Assembly: GCF_042676985.1 (NCBI RefSeq)
Contig: NZ_JBHTIK010000011.1
Location: forward strand, 160,558 to 224,557
DNA from: Sphingosinicella xenopeptidilytica
GTDB taxonomy: Bacteria; Pseudomonadota; Alphaproteobacteria; Sphingomonadales; Sphingomonadaceae
Reading direction: 5' to 3'
Length of the DNA: 64,000 nucleotides
In this document: piece after piece, positions 7,755 to 14,336 of the stretch
Position numbering within the stretch: the stretch's first letter is position 1
Layout: the number at the start of each line of letters is the position of its first letter
Program-made: the position numbers and the translations under genes
Notes under the pieces: generated by a model
The model's database searches: none
What the model was told of the DNA's origin: nothing
The model's input: the letters and a program-made list of their open reading frames with translations, nothing else

Positions 7755-8417
7755 TTAAAGCAGGCCGAGCGTCTTAAAGCTTTTTATTCCGCTCTCGCTG
7801 ACGACAACATGATCGTGAAGTTGAAGTCCAAGCACGCGCGCCGCATCGCGAACGTGGTTGGTGAGCTGGATATCGTCGCGACTGGGGGTCGGATCGCCGG
7901 AGGGGTGGTTGTGGATGAGAATGAGTGCGGTCGCGCCGACGTCGAGTGCGCGGTGTATCACCTCGCGAACGTAAACAGGCGCCTGGTTGACCGTACCGAC
8001 GCCCATCTCCTCGTCCGTAATGAGCGCGTTCCGGGAATTCAGGAACAGCACCCGGAAATGCTCGCGCCGGCTGTGCCCGAGGCTCACATGGAGATAGTCA
8101 TAAAGCGCCTGCCATCCTGCGAGCACGTTGCCGTGCGTCAGTTCCCGGAAAAGCGCGCGTTCGAGGCTCTGCGCAACGGTTGCAAGGATGTCGAGGCCTT
8201 TGGGAGGGACGCCGAGCTTGATCAGGAGCGAAGGCGCGCTCGTCAGCACGCGCGGATAGCTCCCGCGTTCCGCGATCAGCGTTTCGGCGAGCCGGGTCGC
8301 CCTGGCGTCCGGCAGGACGAAGCCGAGCAAATGCGCGAGCAGCGCCCGGTCCGCGTCCGGGGCGCGGTCGCGGGGACATGCACAGGGTACGTCCCTGACA
8401 TCCGATAAACTTCTCAC
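7755..8417 (-). CDS. radC: RadC-family JAB/MPN-domain protein
   Basis: This 220-residue protein has the C-terminal MPN(+)/JAB domain of RadC. The metal-binding signature ILIHNHPSGDPTPSRDD (HxHPSG…D) falls at about 165-181, followed by LTNHVRDAARVLGLQLHDHV and SFKTLGLL. The N-terminal third (RALLAHLLGFVLPDARATRLAETLI) matches the helix-hairpin region of the family. The predicted zinc metalloprotein is common on mobile elements, where RadC-like proteins are suspected to help recombination or counter host defence; the biochemical role is not settled. It lies next to DNA-maintenance genes, which fits an accessory element. Confidence 0.92.
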   Translation of the reverse strand: MRSLSDVRDVPCACPRDRAPDADRALLAHLLGFVLPDARATRLAETLIAERGSYPRVLTSAPSLLIKLGVPPKGLDILATVAQSLERALFRELTHGNVLAGWQALYDYLHVSLGHSRREHFRVLFLNSRNALITDEEMGVGTVNQAPVYVREVIHRALDVGATALILIHNHPSGDPTPSRDDIQLTNHVRDAARVLGLQLHDHVVVSESGIKSFKTLGLL

Positions 8418-8836
8418 GGCACGTCTCCCAGAATATCCAGGACGCGGCCGCGCAATTGTCGCCCCTCAATACGACTGGATGGGTCCAGTTCGTCCTCGGA
8501 CCCTTTCCGGCCCGGTTTCGTCAATGCGCGGTTTCTTAAGTTCCCCGACTGTCAAACCGATGAGAATTATATTTTGTAACGAAAACCCTCGGACCCTTCG
8601 CTTCCCAACGCGGTCCAGGTCCTGATCACCAGCATGTTGCGCTCCTCCATAACTTTTCTTGATTTAGCGTTCAGGAGAAGGCGAGATCATAACTCAACCG
8701 TATCGATTCGCCAGATGTGAATATAGGTGCGCTGAAGATATGCGGCTTTCGATCGGAAAATCTTGATTGTACCGCTGCCGCGATGTCTCTTTGCTTGCTT
8801 TGACAGCGGATGTTCTGCGCGATCGCGGCCTTTCTC
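8418..8836. other. Non-coding interval, nothing recognised
   Basis: These 419 bases upstream of radC show no gene-like frame, RNA or repeat. The middle (about 8560-8700) is relatively AT-rich and probably contains the radC promoter. Confidence 0.45.
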
Positions 8837-9031
8837 TCAGCACGGGGTCATGTCTTCCACGGAGAGCCTGTCGAATCCGATGCGCCGTGCGGCGATCCGC
8901 ACCCGGCGCCCCACGAGCGCCTCGGCGCGGCGCGGCGCGTCAAGCTGCCAGGTGCCGCCGTCATCGCGCCTGAGCACGAGTCCGGTTTCGCTGCGCAGGA
9001 GCAGGCCGGTTTCGGTGACGCGTCGTGCCAT
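8837..9031 (-). CDS. DUF5818-like small protein
   Basis: The 64-residue product (MARRVTETGLLLRSETGLVL, then RRDDGGTWQLD, VGRRVRIAARRIGFDRLSV) is a compact beta-rich protein of the type called DUF5818 in sphingomonads; I hold that name with moderate certainty. The start was placed at 9031 because its ATG overlaps the TGA of the upstream thermonuclease gene as TGATG, indicating translational coupling. A longer form from 9076 would overlap that gene more. Probable OB-like fold; function unknown. Confidence 0.65.
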   Translation of the reverse strand: MARRVTETGLLLRSETGLVLRRDDGGTWQLDAPRRAEALVGRRVRIAARRIGFDRLSVEDMTPC

Positions 9032-9480
9032 CAGCGTGCGCAGCGCCGATAGGCGCCTTTTGAAAACCGCGTCCATTCGCGCGCTGCGCCGAGCGCAATC
9101 AGACGGCAGCCGAGATCGCTCTTGTCGGGAAGGCTGCACCGGGCGGCGGTGCGGTTGCCGCCCGCGCCGCCGTGGGAGCGGCAGGCGATGGGGCTGGCCT
9201 CCACAAGGCGGAGATGGCCGGTCGACGTGGCCCCGCTCGCGGCGGGCTGGAGGAGTTTGATCAGGACGTCCCTCGCCGCGATAGGCGGCATGTCCGGGCA
9301 CGGGTGACCGTGGCGGCAGGTGCCGTCCATTTCGCGCGCGGCGATCCCGTGGAGCCGAATGCGCGGGCCCTCGGCGCACCAGATCGGGCCGTCGGCGTCC
9401 CAGACCTGCACCGGCGTGCACGCGAAGATCTCGGCCTCCGGCACGACGAACACGGCAGCAGCGAGGATCATGAACAGCAT
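9031..9480 (-). CDS. Secreted thermonuclease-family (SNase-like) protein, possibly inactive
   Basis: The 149-residue product has a short hydrophobic leader (MLFMILAAAVFVVPEAEIF). An SNase-like OB-fold start follows (VQVWDADGPIWCAEGPRIRLHGIAA), corresponding to the usual V.DGDT..C.G.RIRL.GIDAPE, then REMDGTC. In place of DGDT it has DADGP and in place of DAPE it has AARE, so metal and catalytic residues look altered. Several Cys pairs suggest disulfides in the periplasm. It is coupled by TGATG to the downstream small gene. The nuclease activity is doubtful; a structural or binding role is possible. Confidence 0.75.
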   Translation of the reverse strand: MLFMILAAAVFVVPEAEIFACTPVQVWDADGPIWCAEGPRIRLHGIAAREMDGTCRHGHPCPDMPPIAARDVLIKLLQPAASGATSTGHLRLVEASPIACRSHGGAGGNRTAARCSLPDKSDLGCRLIALGAAREWTRFSKGAYRRCAR

Positions 9481-9639
9481 TCAGGCGCGTTTTCTCATGG
9501 TCACAGACGGCAAAGTCTGTTGCATGAGGCAGGGCTTGTTGTCACGGCGCCGCGTGACAGGATGGATGTCGACAGACGTTCCGTCGCCGCTGCGGCCAAG
9601 GCGCCCGGCGATCACGCGAAGGGCAGGCAAGCACAAAGG

Positions 9640-9670
9640 CGGGGGCGGCGGCATATGGCTGCCGCCCCCG
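9640..9670 (-). terminator. Terminator hairpin after the outer-membrane protein gene
   Basis: CGGGGGCGGC at 9640-9649 pairs with GCCGCCCCCG at 9661-9670 (10 bp, 11-base loop), 13 bases after the stop of the leftward outer-membrane gene. A weak T-rich stretch (CCTTTGTGCTTG) follows on that strand. Confidence 0.7.
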
Positions 9671-9683
9671 GTTTGCGCGCGTG

Positions 9684-10199
9684 TCAGAAGCGGAACAGGA
9701 CGCCGACGACACCCTGATTGTTGATGACGTCGTCCTCGAAGTTCACGTGATTGAACTCGGCGCGGAGCGAGGCCTTGTCGCTGATCGCAGTCTCGACGCC
9801 GCCGCCGAAGCGGACGCCGTCGCCCCACGCGCTGATGCCGCCGCCGCTGATCTTGTTGCGCTGATAACCGATGCGGCCATAGAGGCCCGTCGCGTCATTG
9901 ATCTTGAAGCCAGCGCGGGCGCTCGCGCCCCAGCCCCATTTGGCTTCAAGCCCGCCAGCATCGGCGGTGTTGAGGTCGATATTGCCTTCAACGCCGACGA
10001 ACGCGCCGCCGAGCGGCATGTCATAGCCGACGAAGCCGGTGAGGCCGGCGCCGCTTGCACCCAAGCCCTCGAGGCTGCCGGAACCGTTCACGTTGTCGAG
10101 GGTCGCGCCGAGACCGGCATAAGCGCCATTGAACACGTCGGCAGACGCAGGCGACACGACAGCGAGCGCCGCGAGCGACGCCAGAACGAATGTCTTCAT
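9684..10199 (-). CDS. Outer-membrane beta-barrel protein (porin-like, OmpA/Opa-type barrel)
   Basis: The 171-residue product begins MKTFVLASLAALAVVSPASA with a clear signal peptidase site before DVFNG. The mature chain is an eight-strand-type barrel with alternating residues (AGLTGFVGYDMPLGGAFVGV, WGWGASARAGFKINDATGLY, VRFGGGVETAISDKASLRAE) and ends with the outer-membrane signature VVGVLFRF (terminal Phe). The start at 10199 was chosen for the signal peptide; the longer upstream frame is not convincing. It is a single-gene unit with a terminator at 9640-9670. The general role would be a small surface barrel; substrate unknown. Confidence 0.88.
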   Translation of the reverse strand: MKTFVLASLAALAVVSPASADVFNGAYAGLGATLDNVNGSGSLEGLGASGAGLTGFVGYDMPLGGAFVGVEGNIDLNTADAGGLEAKWGWGASARAGFKINDATGLYGRIGYQRNKISGGGISAWGDGVRFGGGVETAISDKASLRAEFNHVNFEDDVINNQGVVGVLFRF

Positions 10200-10611
10200 T
10201 TTTATGCTTACCTTTATTTGAATGAATAAACAGCGCCGCTGCGCGAGACCTTGTTTCTTATCCAGCGGCGGCGCGGAAATAGGCTCGGGTTTGCGGTGCG
10301 GCAAGACGACAAAGATATTGATCTTAATCGGTAAACTTCGATGTTGCCGAATTGTGACACGCCCGGCGGCTGTATTCCGATTGGACAAGCGTGTAAGTAA
10401 TGTGCCTGAGACCTCGCGGAAAGGCGGGTCCGTACGAAGTCAAGTCCTAACGTATGGCTATATTATACAAATGTATCATCTCGCAAATCGGATCAGCGTC
10501 AAAATCGTCAAGAAAAAACTGTGCCGACCGCGAAAAAAATACTTGCCCGTCATTCAGGGAAAATTGCGAAGGGCATACTTGAATCGCGCGGCGACAGCCT
10601 CGGGAATCGTT
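10200..10611. other. Intergenic region upstream of the outer-membrane protein gene
   Basis: These 412 bases separate the leftward outer-membrane gene from the end of dinB. The part from 10440 to 10560 is AT-rich relative to its surroundings and likely holds promoter sequence. No gene, hairpin or repeat stood out. Confidence 0.45.
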
Positions 10612-11676
10612 TCAGAAAAGAGGCAGGGGGGTGTCCGGATCGGCCGCCGCGAAATTCGAAACCGTAACACCCACGAGCCTTATCCCCTTGCGTGTCGGCA
10701 GCACGCTCCGAATGAGCGCAAGGCTGAGTTCGTGAAGCCGTTCCCGGCTGGTCACGGGACCCGAATCGCTGCGGCTGCGCGTCACCTGCGTGAAATCCTG
10801 ATACTTCACCTTGACGGTCACCGTGCGTCCGAACGCCTGCGTTTTTTCGCACCACGCCCAGACGTCGTCGGCCTGCCCGAGCACACCGGTTTCGATGTCC
10901 GCGTTTTCGGTGAGATCGCGGTTGAACGTTGTTTCGCTGCCTGCCGATTTGCGCACCCGATCGGGATCGACGGGCCGGTTGTCCTCGCCGCGTGCGATCG
11001 CATGATACCAGTCGGCCGAACTTCCGAAATGCTGCCGGAGGAACGCGAGGGACTTTTCGCGAAGATCGCGCCCGCTCTCGATGCCGAGCCGCTTCATTTT
11101 CGCGGCCGTGACGGGACCCACGCCGTGAAAGCGCGCGACGGGGAGTGTCTCGACCCACGCTGCGCCCATGTCGGGCGTGACGGCGAACTGGCCGTTCGGC
11201 TTGCGCTGATCGGAGGCGAGCTTGGCGAGAAACTTGTTGTAGGAGACGCCCGCCGACGCGGTGAGCCCGGTTTCAGCAAGAATGCGCGCGCGGATGTCCT
11301 TCGCGGTGTCCCACGCGGTCGGGAGACCGCGGCGGTTGGCGGTCACGTCGAGATAGGCCTCGTCGAGCGAGAGCGGCTGGATGAGATCGGTGTAGTCGGC
11401 GAAGATTGCGTGAATTTGCTTCGAAACGGCGCGGTAAACATCGAAGCGCGGCGGCACGAAGATAAGTTCGGGGCATCGTCGGAGCGCCGATACCGACGGC
11501 ATTGCCGAACGCACACCAAACACGCGTGCCTCGTAGCTTGCCGCTGCGACGACGCCGCGCGCGGCGCCGTGGCCCACGGCAACGGGCTTGCCACGAAGCG
11601 ATGGATCGTCGCGCTGCTCGACCGACGCGAAGAAGGCGTCCATATCGATATGGATGATCTTGCGAACCGGGCTCAT
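10612..11676 (-). CDS. dinB: DNA polymerase IV (Y-family translesion polymerase)
   Basis: The 354-residue protein opens with IIHIDMDAFFASVEQRDDPS, the conserved Y-family metal-binding DxD and FF steric-gate region. It continues with KPVAVGH, AASYEARVFGVRSAMP, and SLDEAYLDVT with the second catalytic acidic pair. The helix-hairpin-helix segment (ARFHGVGPVTAAKMKRLGIE) and a little-finger domain ending LVGVTVSNF complete it. The length is normal for DinB. It synthesises across lesions during the SOS response with low fidelity. No LexA box could be assigned with confidence. A clamp-binding motif may be the C-terminal DPDTPLPLF. The gene stands alone next to an IS remnant. Confidence 0.97.
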   Translation of the reverse strand: MSPVRKIIHIDMDAFFASVEQRDDPSLRGKPVAVGHGAARGVVAAASYEARVFGVRSAMPSVSALRRCPELIFVPPRFDVYRAVSKQIHAIFADYTDLIQPLSLDEAYLDVTANRRGLPTAWDTAKDIRARILAETGLTASAGVSYNKFLAKLASDQRKPNGQFAVTPDMGAAWVETLPVARFHGVGPVTAAKMKRLGIESGRDLREKSLAFLRQHFGSSADWYHAIARGEDNRPVDPDRVRKSAGSETTFNRDLTENADIETGVLGQADDVWAWCEKTQAFGRTVTVKVKYQDFTQVTRSRSDSGPVTSRERLHELSLALIRSVLPTRKGIRLVGVTVSNFAAADPDTPLPLF

Positions 11677-11715
11677 GCAGGTGTGTTCTAGAGCGTGATG
11701 ATCTTAGGCTGAAGC

Positions 11716-11973
11716 CTATCCATTGTTTCTGACGTCGTTGGCGTATTCGCTGGGAGAGACGGCATCGCGCAGGGTTCGGATGCGTTTCCAGTTGGGTTCG
11801 ACGGATTGTTCGTTCGCCATTCGCAGGCGAGTCTTGAGCTTGGCGAAGACCTGCTCGATCGGGTTGAGGTTGGGTCTGTAGGGCGGGAGGGAAGTGTACG
11901 CTCGCGATGGGTGCAGAGATTGGGAGCGCGAAAGCTGAAGCTGTAATTCTGGGTTACGAAAGGCAGAGATCAA
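11716..11973 (-). mobile_element. IS630-type transposase remnant (C-terminal end)
   Basis: An 85-residue frame contains SLPPYRPNLNPIEQVFAKLK, the highly conserved C-terminal block of IS630/Tc1-type DDE transposases in which the Glu of IEQ/IEN is the last catalytic residue. It continues with TRLRMANEQS. The N-terminal roughly two thirds of the transposase are missing and the first 30 residues do not look like transposase, so this is a fragment created by deletion or rearrangement. No terminal inverted repeats were identified. Confidence 0.85.
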
Positions 11974-12012
11974 ACAGATCGGTTTGATCCCTGAAGGACC
12001 GCCCTGTTGGCT

Positions 12013-12567
12013 TTAGCTGAACGCCGCGACCAGCGCGTCGACATCGGACATGGGCAAGTACAGGCGGAGGTCATTCGACGGAAGCGGGACGAAGCCATAG
12101 GAGACATAGAGCCTCTTGCGCTGCTCGACGCGCGCGGGGTTGCCGCAGTCGAGCACGTCTAGCAGGACGACGCGAATTCCGATCTCAGCGGCGGCGCCGG
12201 CGATACGGCGGAGGCAGTCGACAAGCAGGTCGCCGCCAAAACCCCGGCCCTGATATTTGCTGTCGACGCCGATCATCGAGATATAGGCCGCAGGGATGAT
12301 CCCGTGGCCGGGCCGGTCACGTTTGAACGGGTCAGGCAACTCGGCATAGTGAACCGCGTGGGCGTTGGTCGCGTAAAATCCGATCAGGCCGCCGTCCGGG
12401 CCGGTGAGCACATAGACTCTGGTATTGCCGGCTTTCGCGAGCTTGTTCGCGGTCCGTTTGAAATAATTGTCGACCTGGTCGATGCCGCACGAAAAGGCCG
12501 CTCGATCATGCCGTGATGGATCGAGCGGCTCCATGGTGCATTTTGCATCCGCCTTTTCGCCGCTCAC
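12013..12567 (-). CDS. TacT-type GNAT acetyltransferase toxin
   Basis: This GNAT-fold protein (about 184 residues from a GTG at 12567) has the TacT signature near its N-terminus: AFSCGIDQVDNYFKRTANKL. The acetyl-CoA loop region SMIGVDSKYQGRGFGGDLLV follows (Q-x-x-G-x-G/A), then the C-terminal VSYGFVPLPSNDLRLYLPM. TacT toxins acetylate the amino group of charged tRNAs and stop translation. The GTG start overlaps the antitoxin stop as GTGA, the normal tight coupling; an ATG 11 codons later is the alternative. The antitoxin gene (12564-12869) lies directly upstream. Confidence 0.92.
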   Translation of the reverse strand: MSGEKADAKCTMEPLDPSRHDRAAFSCGIDQVDNYFKRTANKLAKAGNTRVYVLTGPDGGLIGFYATNAHAVHYAELPDPFKRDRPGHGIIPAAYISMIGVDSKYQGRGFGGDLLVDCLRRIAGAAAEIGIRVVLLDVLDCGNPARVEQRKRLYVSYGFVPLPSNDLRLYLPMSDVDALVAAFS

Positions 12568-12869
12568 CGGCTTTCGATCGTCTCGCTGTGACGTGCGAAT
12601 GCAGCGCGCAGCCTGTCGGAGGGCGCTGCCGGACGGTCGAGCGCGGCAAGGAAAGCCGCATGATCGACGGGCTCGAGCGTCGTGTGCTCGTGCGCGGAAA
12701 TCGTTTCCATGGCAGCCTTGTAGGCAGCGTTCATCGTGAAGACGGAATCGTCCACGCCCGCGAGCGCCGCGGCTCTCTGGATGGTTTCCTTGATGCGCGG
12801 CTTGGTCCGAAACGACATGCGTTCCGTACTCCGCTCGTCGATCGCGCCGGTGATGTCGTGGCCCAGCAT
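12564..12869 (-). CDS. DUF1778 (TacA-type) antitoxin
   Basis: The 101-residue protein has the ribbon-helix-helix region ERMSFRTKPRIKETIQRAAA and the helical spacer GVDDSVFTMNAAYKAAMETI. A C-terminal toxin-binding tail with VDHAAFLAALDRPAAPSDRL follows, which is the DUF1778 pattern (…F..aLd.p..p...L). It should dimerise, bind the twin palindromes at 12892-12943 to repress the operon, and neutralise the neighbouring GNAT toxin. The ATG at 12869 follows AAAGGAA; an internal Met at residue 18 is an alternative start. Confidence 0.9.
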   Translation of the reverse strand: MLGHDITGAIDERSTERMSFRTKPRIKETIQRAAALAGVDDSVFTMNAAYKAAMETISAHEHTTLEPVDHAAFLAALDRPAAPSDRLRAAFARHSETIESR

Positions 12870-12891
12870 GGTAGTTTCCTTTCATCCGTCA

Positions 12892-12943
12892 TGTACGCCG
12901 TATCGGCGTACATTTCAAGATATGTACGCCGTAACGGCGTACA
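12892..12943. promoter_or_regulatory. Twin 21-bp palindromic operators of the toxin-antitoxin operon
   Basis: Two perfect palindromes with identical arms TGTACGCCG / CGGCGTACA lie at 12892-12912 (centre TAT) and 12923-12943 (centre TAA). Their centres are 31 bp apart, about three helical turns, so bound dimers would sit on one DNA face. They lie 23-74 bases upstream of the antitoxin start, where an autoregulatory ribbon-helix-helix antitoxin binds. Assignment to this antitoxin is inferred from position. Confidence 0.88.
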
Positions 12944-13108
12944 CGGAGCAGCGGTAGCATGGTGTCCTGCCTCTCTCCGCGAGAAGGACGTCTTGAGCGG
13001 GCGCGCGAGCAGGCTGCGTGATTTTCTGGATCGCATATCTCAAGCTATCGCTTTGTTGACGCAGCTTTTCTGAGCAAAAAACCGGTGCCCATGTTTGCGT
13101 GCGAGGCT

Positions 13109-13297
13109 CTAGATCGGCAAGCGGAGCTGGTTGCGATCGACCTCCGTCACGCCTTCAAGCCGCCGGACAACGCTTTCCGCGAGCGCGCGTGCGGCGGCAT
13201 GCCGTGCGGTTTCGCTATGCGTTGCAAGCCCGATGCGGGCGCCGAGCGGGGCGGTCAGGAGCAGGGTTGCAAGTTCGCCGGGATCGATTCGAGACAT
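13109..13297 (-). CDS. Small protein of unknown function (DUF6771-like)
   Basis: From the Met in MSRIDPGELATLLLTAPLGA the product is 62 residues: an N-terminal hydrophobic helix, then ARIGLATHSETARHAAARAL and a VVRRLEGVTEV tail. This short 'LLxxAPxxARxGL…R..AA..LA..VV.RL' pattern recurs in sphingomonad accessory regions and may be DUF6771; the name is from memory. The longer upstream frame was rejected because it lacks matching sequence. Confidence 0.55.
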   Translation of the reverse strand: MSRIDPGELATLLLTAPLGARIGLATHSETARHAAARALAESVVRRLEGVTEVDRNQLRLPI

Positions 13298-13405
13298 GGG
13301 CCAAAGAGAACATACAAGGAACATTCTTGCAACGGTCTCTTCCTGTCGGCAGCCGGCGGCGTAGGAGGGGCGTCAAGCCCCGCCGACGTTTTCCAAGGAT
13401 AAACC

Positions 13406-13540
13406 GTGGTTGTCGCTGCGCTGATCCTGTCCTGTTTCGCCCAGCCGGTCCACGACGGGGACAGTTTGCGGTGCTAGGGCGCGCGGGTGCGGCTGGTCAG
13501 CATGGACGCTCCAGGGCGGACGCTGTCGAGGGCGCGGCGG
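13406..13540 (+). pseudogene. Broken thermonuclease-family gene
   Basis: From a GTG at 13406 the frame reads VVVAALILSCFAQ (a signal-peptide-like start), then PVHDGDSLRC, a TAG stop at 13475-13477, and in the same frame GARVRLVSMDAP. Together these match the SNase-family opening V.DGD(S/T)LRC.G.RVRL..(I/M)DAPE. The stop interrupts it after about 23 codons, and the frame after DAPG soon loses similarity. It is therefore a decayed remnant rather than a working gene. The intact relative is at 9031-9480. Confidence 0.65.
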
Positions 13541-13843
13541 TCACGCGGCCCGGGCGAACTTCTTGACCTTGATGTCGTGCTCGTGCGCGCGGGCCTGGGC
13601 CAGTTCATAGGTGGTCTGCATGCGCAGCAGCGTGTCCGCCTTCACGCCGAACGCCTTCTCGAACCGGATCGCCATGTCGGCGGACAGGCTGGCACTGCCG
13701 TTCAGCAGGTTGCTCAGCGCCTGCCGGGACACCCCGAAATGCTCTGCCAGCGCTGTCACGCTCACGCCTGCGGGCGCGACGATTTCGGTCTTCAGCCAGT
13801 CCCCGACATGGACCGCGAGAGACGGGTGCATCCTAAGCGCCAT
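13541..13843 (-). CDS. higA: HigA-type antitoxin with helix-turn-helix domain
   Basis: The 100-residue protein begins MALRMHPSLAVHVGDWLKTE, the typical start of HigA-type proteins. An XRE-family helix-turn-helix follows at about 30-60 (GVSVTALAEHFGVSRQALSN, then LLNGSASLSADMAIRFEKAF). The basic tail ends KVKKFARAA. It should neutralise the toxin encoded just upstream and repress the operon together with it. The gene order toxin-antitoxin and the 11-base overlap with the toxin gene are typical of higBA. Candidate operator at 14156-14168. Confidence 0.92.
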   Translation of the reverse strand: MALRMHPSLAVHVGDWLKTEIVAPAGVSVTALAEHFGVSRQALSNLLNGSASLSADMAIRFEKAFGVKADTLLRMQTTYELAQARAHEHDIKVKKFARAA

Positions 13844-14123
13844 GATAATCCTCCAAATCCATATCGATCAGCGCGCCCTCGTCATTGATGCGGAACGTCA
13901 GGCGCCAGTTTCGTGTTACCGTCATCGACCAGCTTCCCTTGCGGTCGCCTGTCAGCTCATGCAGCCCGAAGTTCGGCGGTATGGCCAGCTCCTCAAGGTC
14001 TTCGGCGGCGTCTATGTACGCGAGCATCTTGCGGAGTCTGCCGGTGTCGCCGACGAGGCCCTTGGGATTGCCGGCTTCGAAGAACCGCCGCAGGCCCTTG
14101 TGGCTTATGCTCACGATCTCCAT
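13833..14123 (-). CDS. higB: HigB/RelE-type mRNA interferase toxin
   Basis: The 96-residue protein reads MEIVSISHKGLRRFFEAGNP, then GLVGDTGRLRKMLAYIDAAE, then IPPNFGLHELTGDRKGSWSM and TVTRNWRLTFRI. This is the HigB/RelE fold with the conserved 'P.. LH.L.GdrkG.ws..V..NwRltF.f' block. It should cleave mRNA on the ribosome when the antitoxin is degraded. The start at 14123 was chosen because this Met gives the canonical N-terminus. It precedes higA with an 11-base overlap. Confidence 0.93.
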   Translation of the reverse strand: MEIVSISHKGLRRFFEAGNPKGLVGDTGRLRKMLAYIDAAEDLEELAIPPNFGLHELTGDRKGSWSMTVTRNWRLTFRINDEGALIDMDLEDYHGA

Positions 14124-14155
14124 GGTGCGACTCTGATGCAGGGCTTGTCGTTTGT

Positions 14156-14168
14156 CAAGTGTCACTTG
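14156..14168. promoter_or_regulatory. Candidate operator of the higBA pair
   Basis: CAAGTG and CACTTG flank a single central T as a 13-bp perfect palindrome, 33 bases upstream of higB. Two further CTTGTCG half-sites overlap the region (14143-14149 and 14165-14171). Binding by HigA is inferred from position only. Confidence 0.55.
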
Positions 14169-14336
14169 TCGCTTGACGGAGGCGGTCGCTGCAGTGTCGG
14201 ACGACGGCGCGCCCCAACCGAACGAACCGGACCGAACCGACCCTCGACGGGGACGTCGCCGATGCCATCCGCGCAGGAAGCGGCGGGCAAGGCGCGCTTG
14301 CGGGCGCGGGGGGGGCACCCCGCGCCCGCATGCGTT

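Noticed and set aside
10222..11691. A long rightward frame opposite dinB
   Set aside because: The dinB frame has all polymerase motifs; the opposite translation shows no domain and is a codon-bias shadow.
11677..12012. An intact IS630 element
   Set aside because: Only the C-terminal block of the transposase is present and no terminal inverted repeats or target duplications could be identified.
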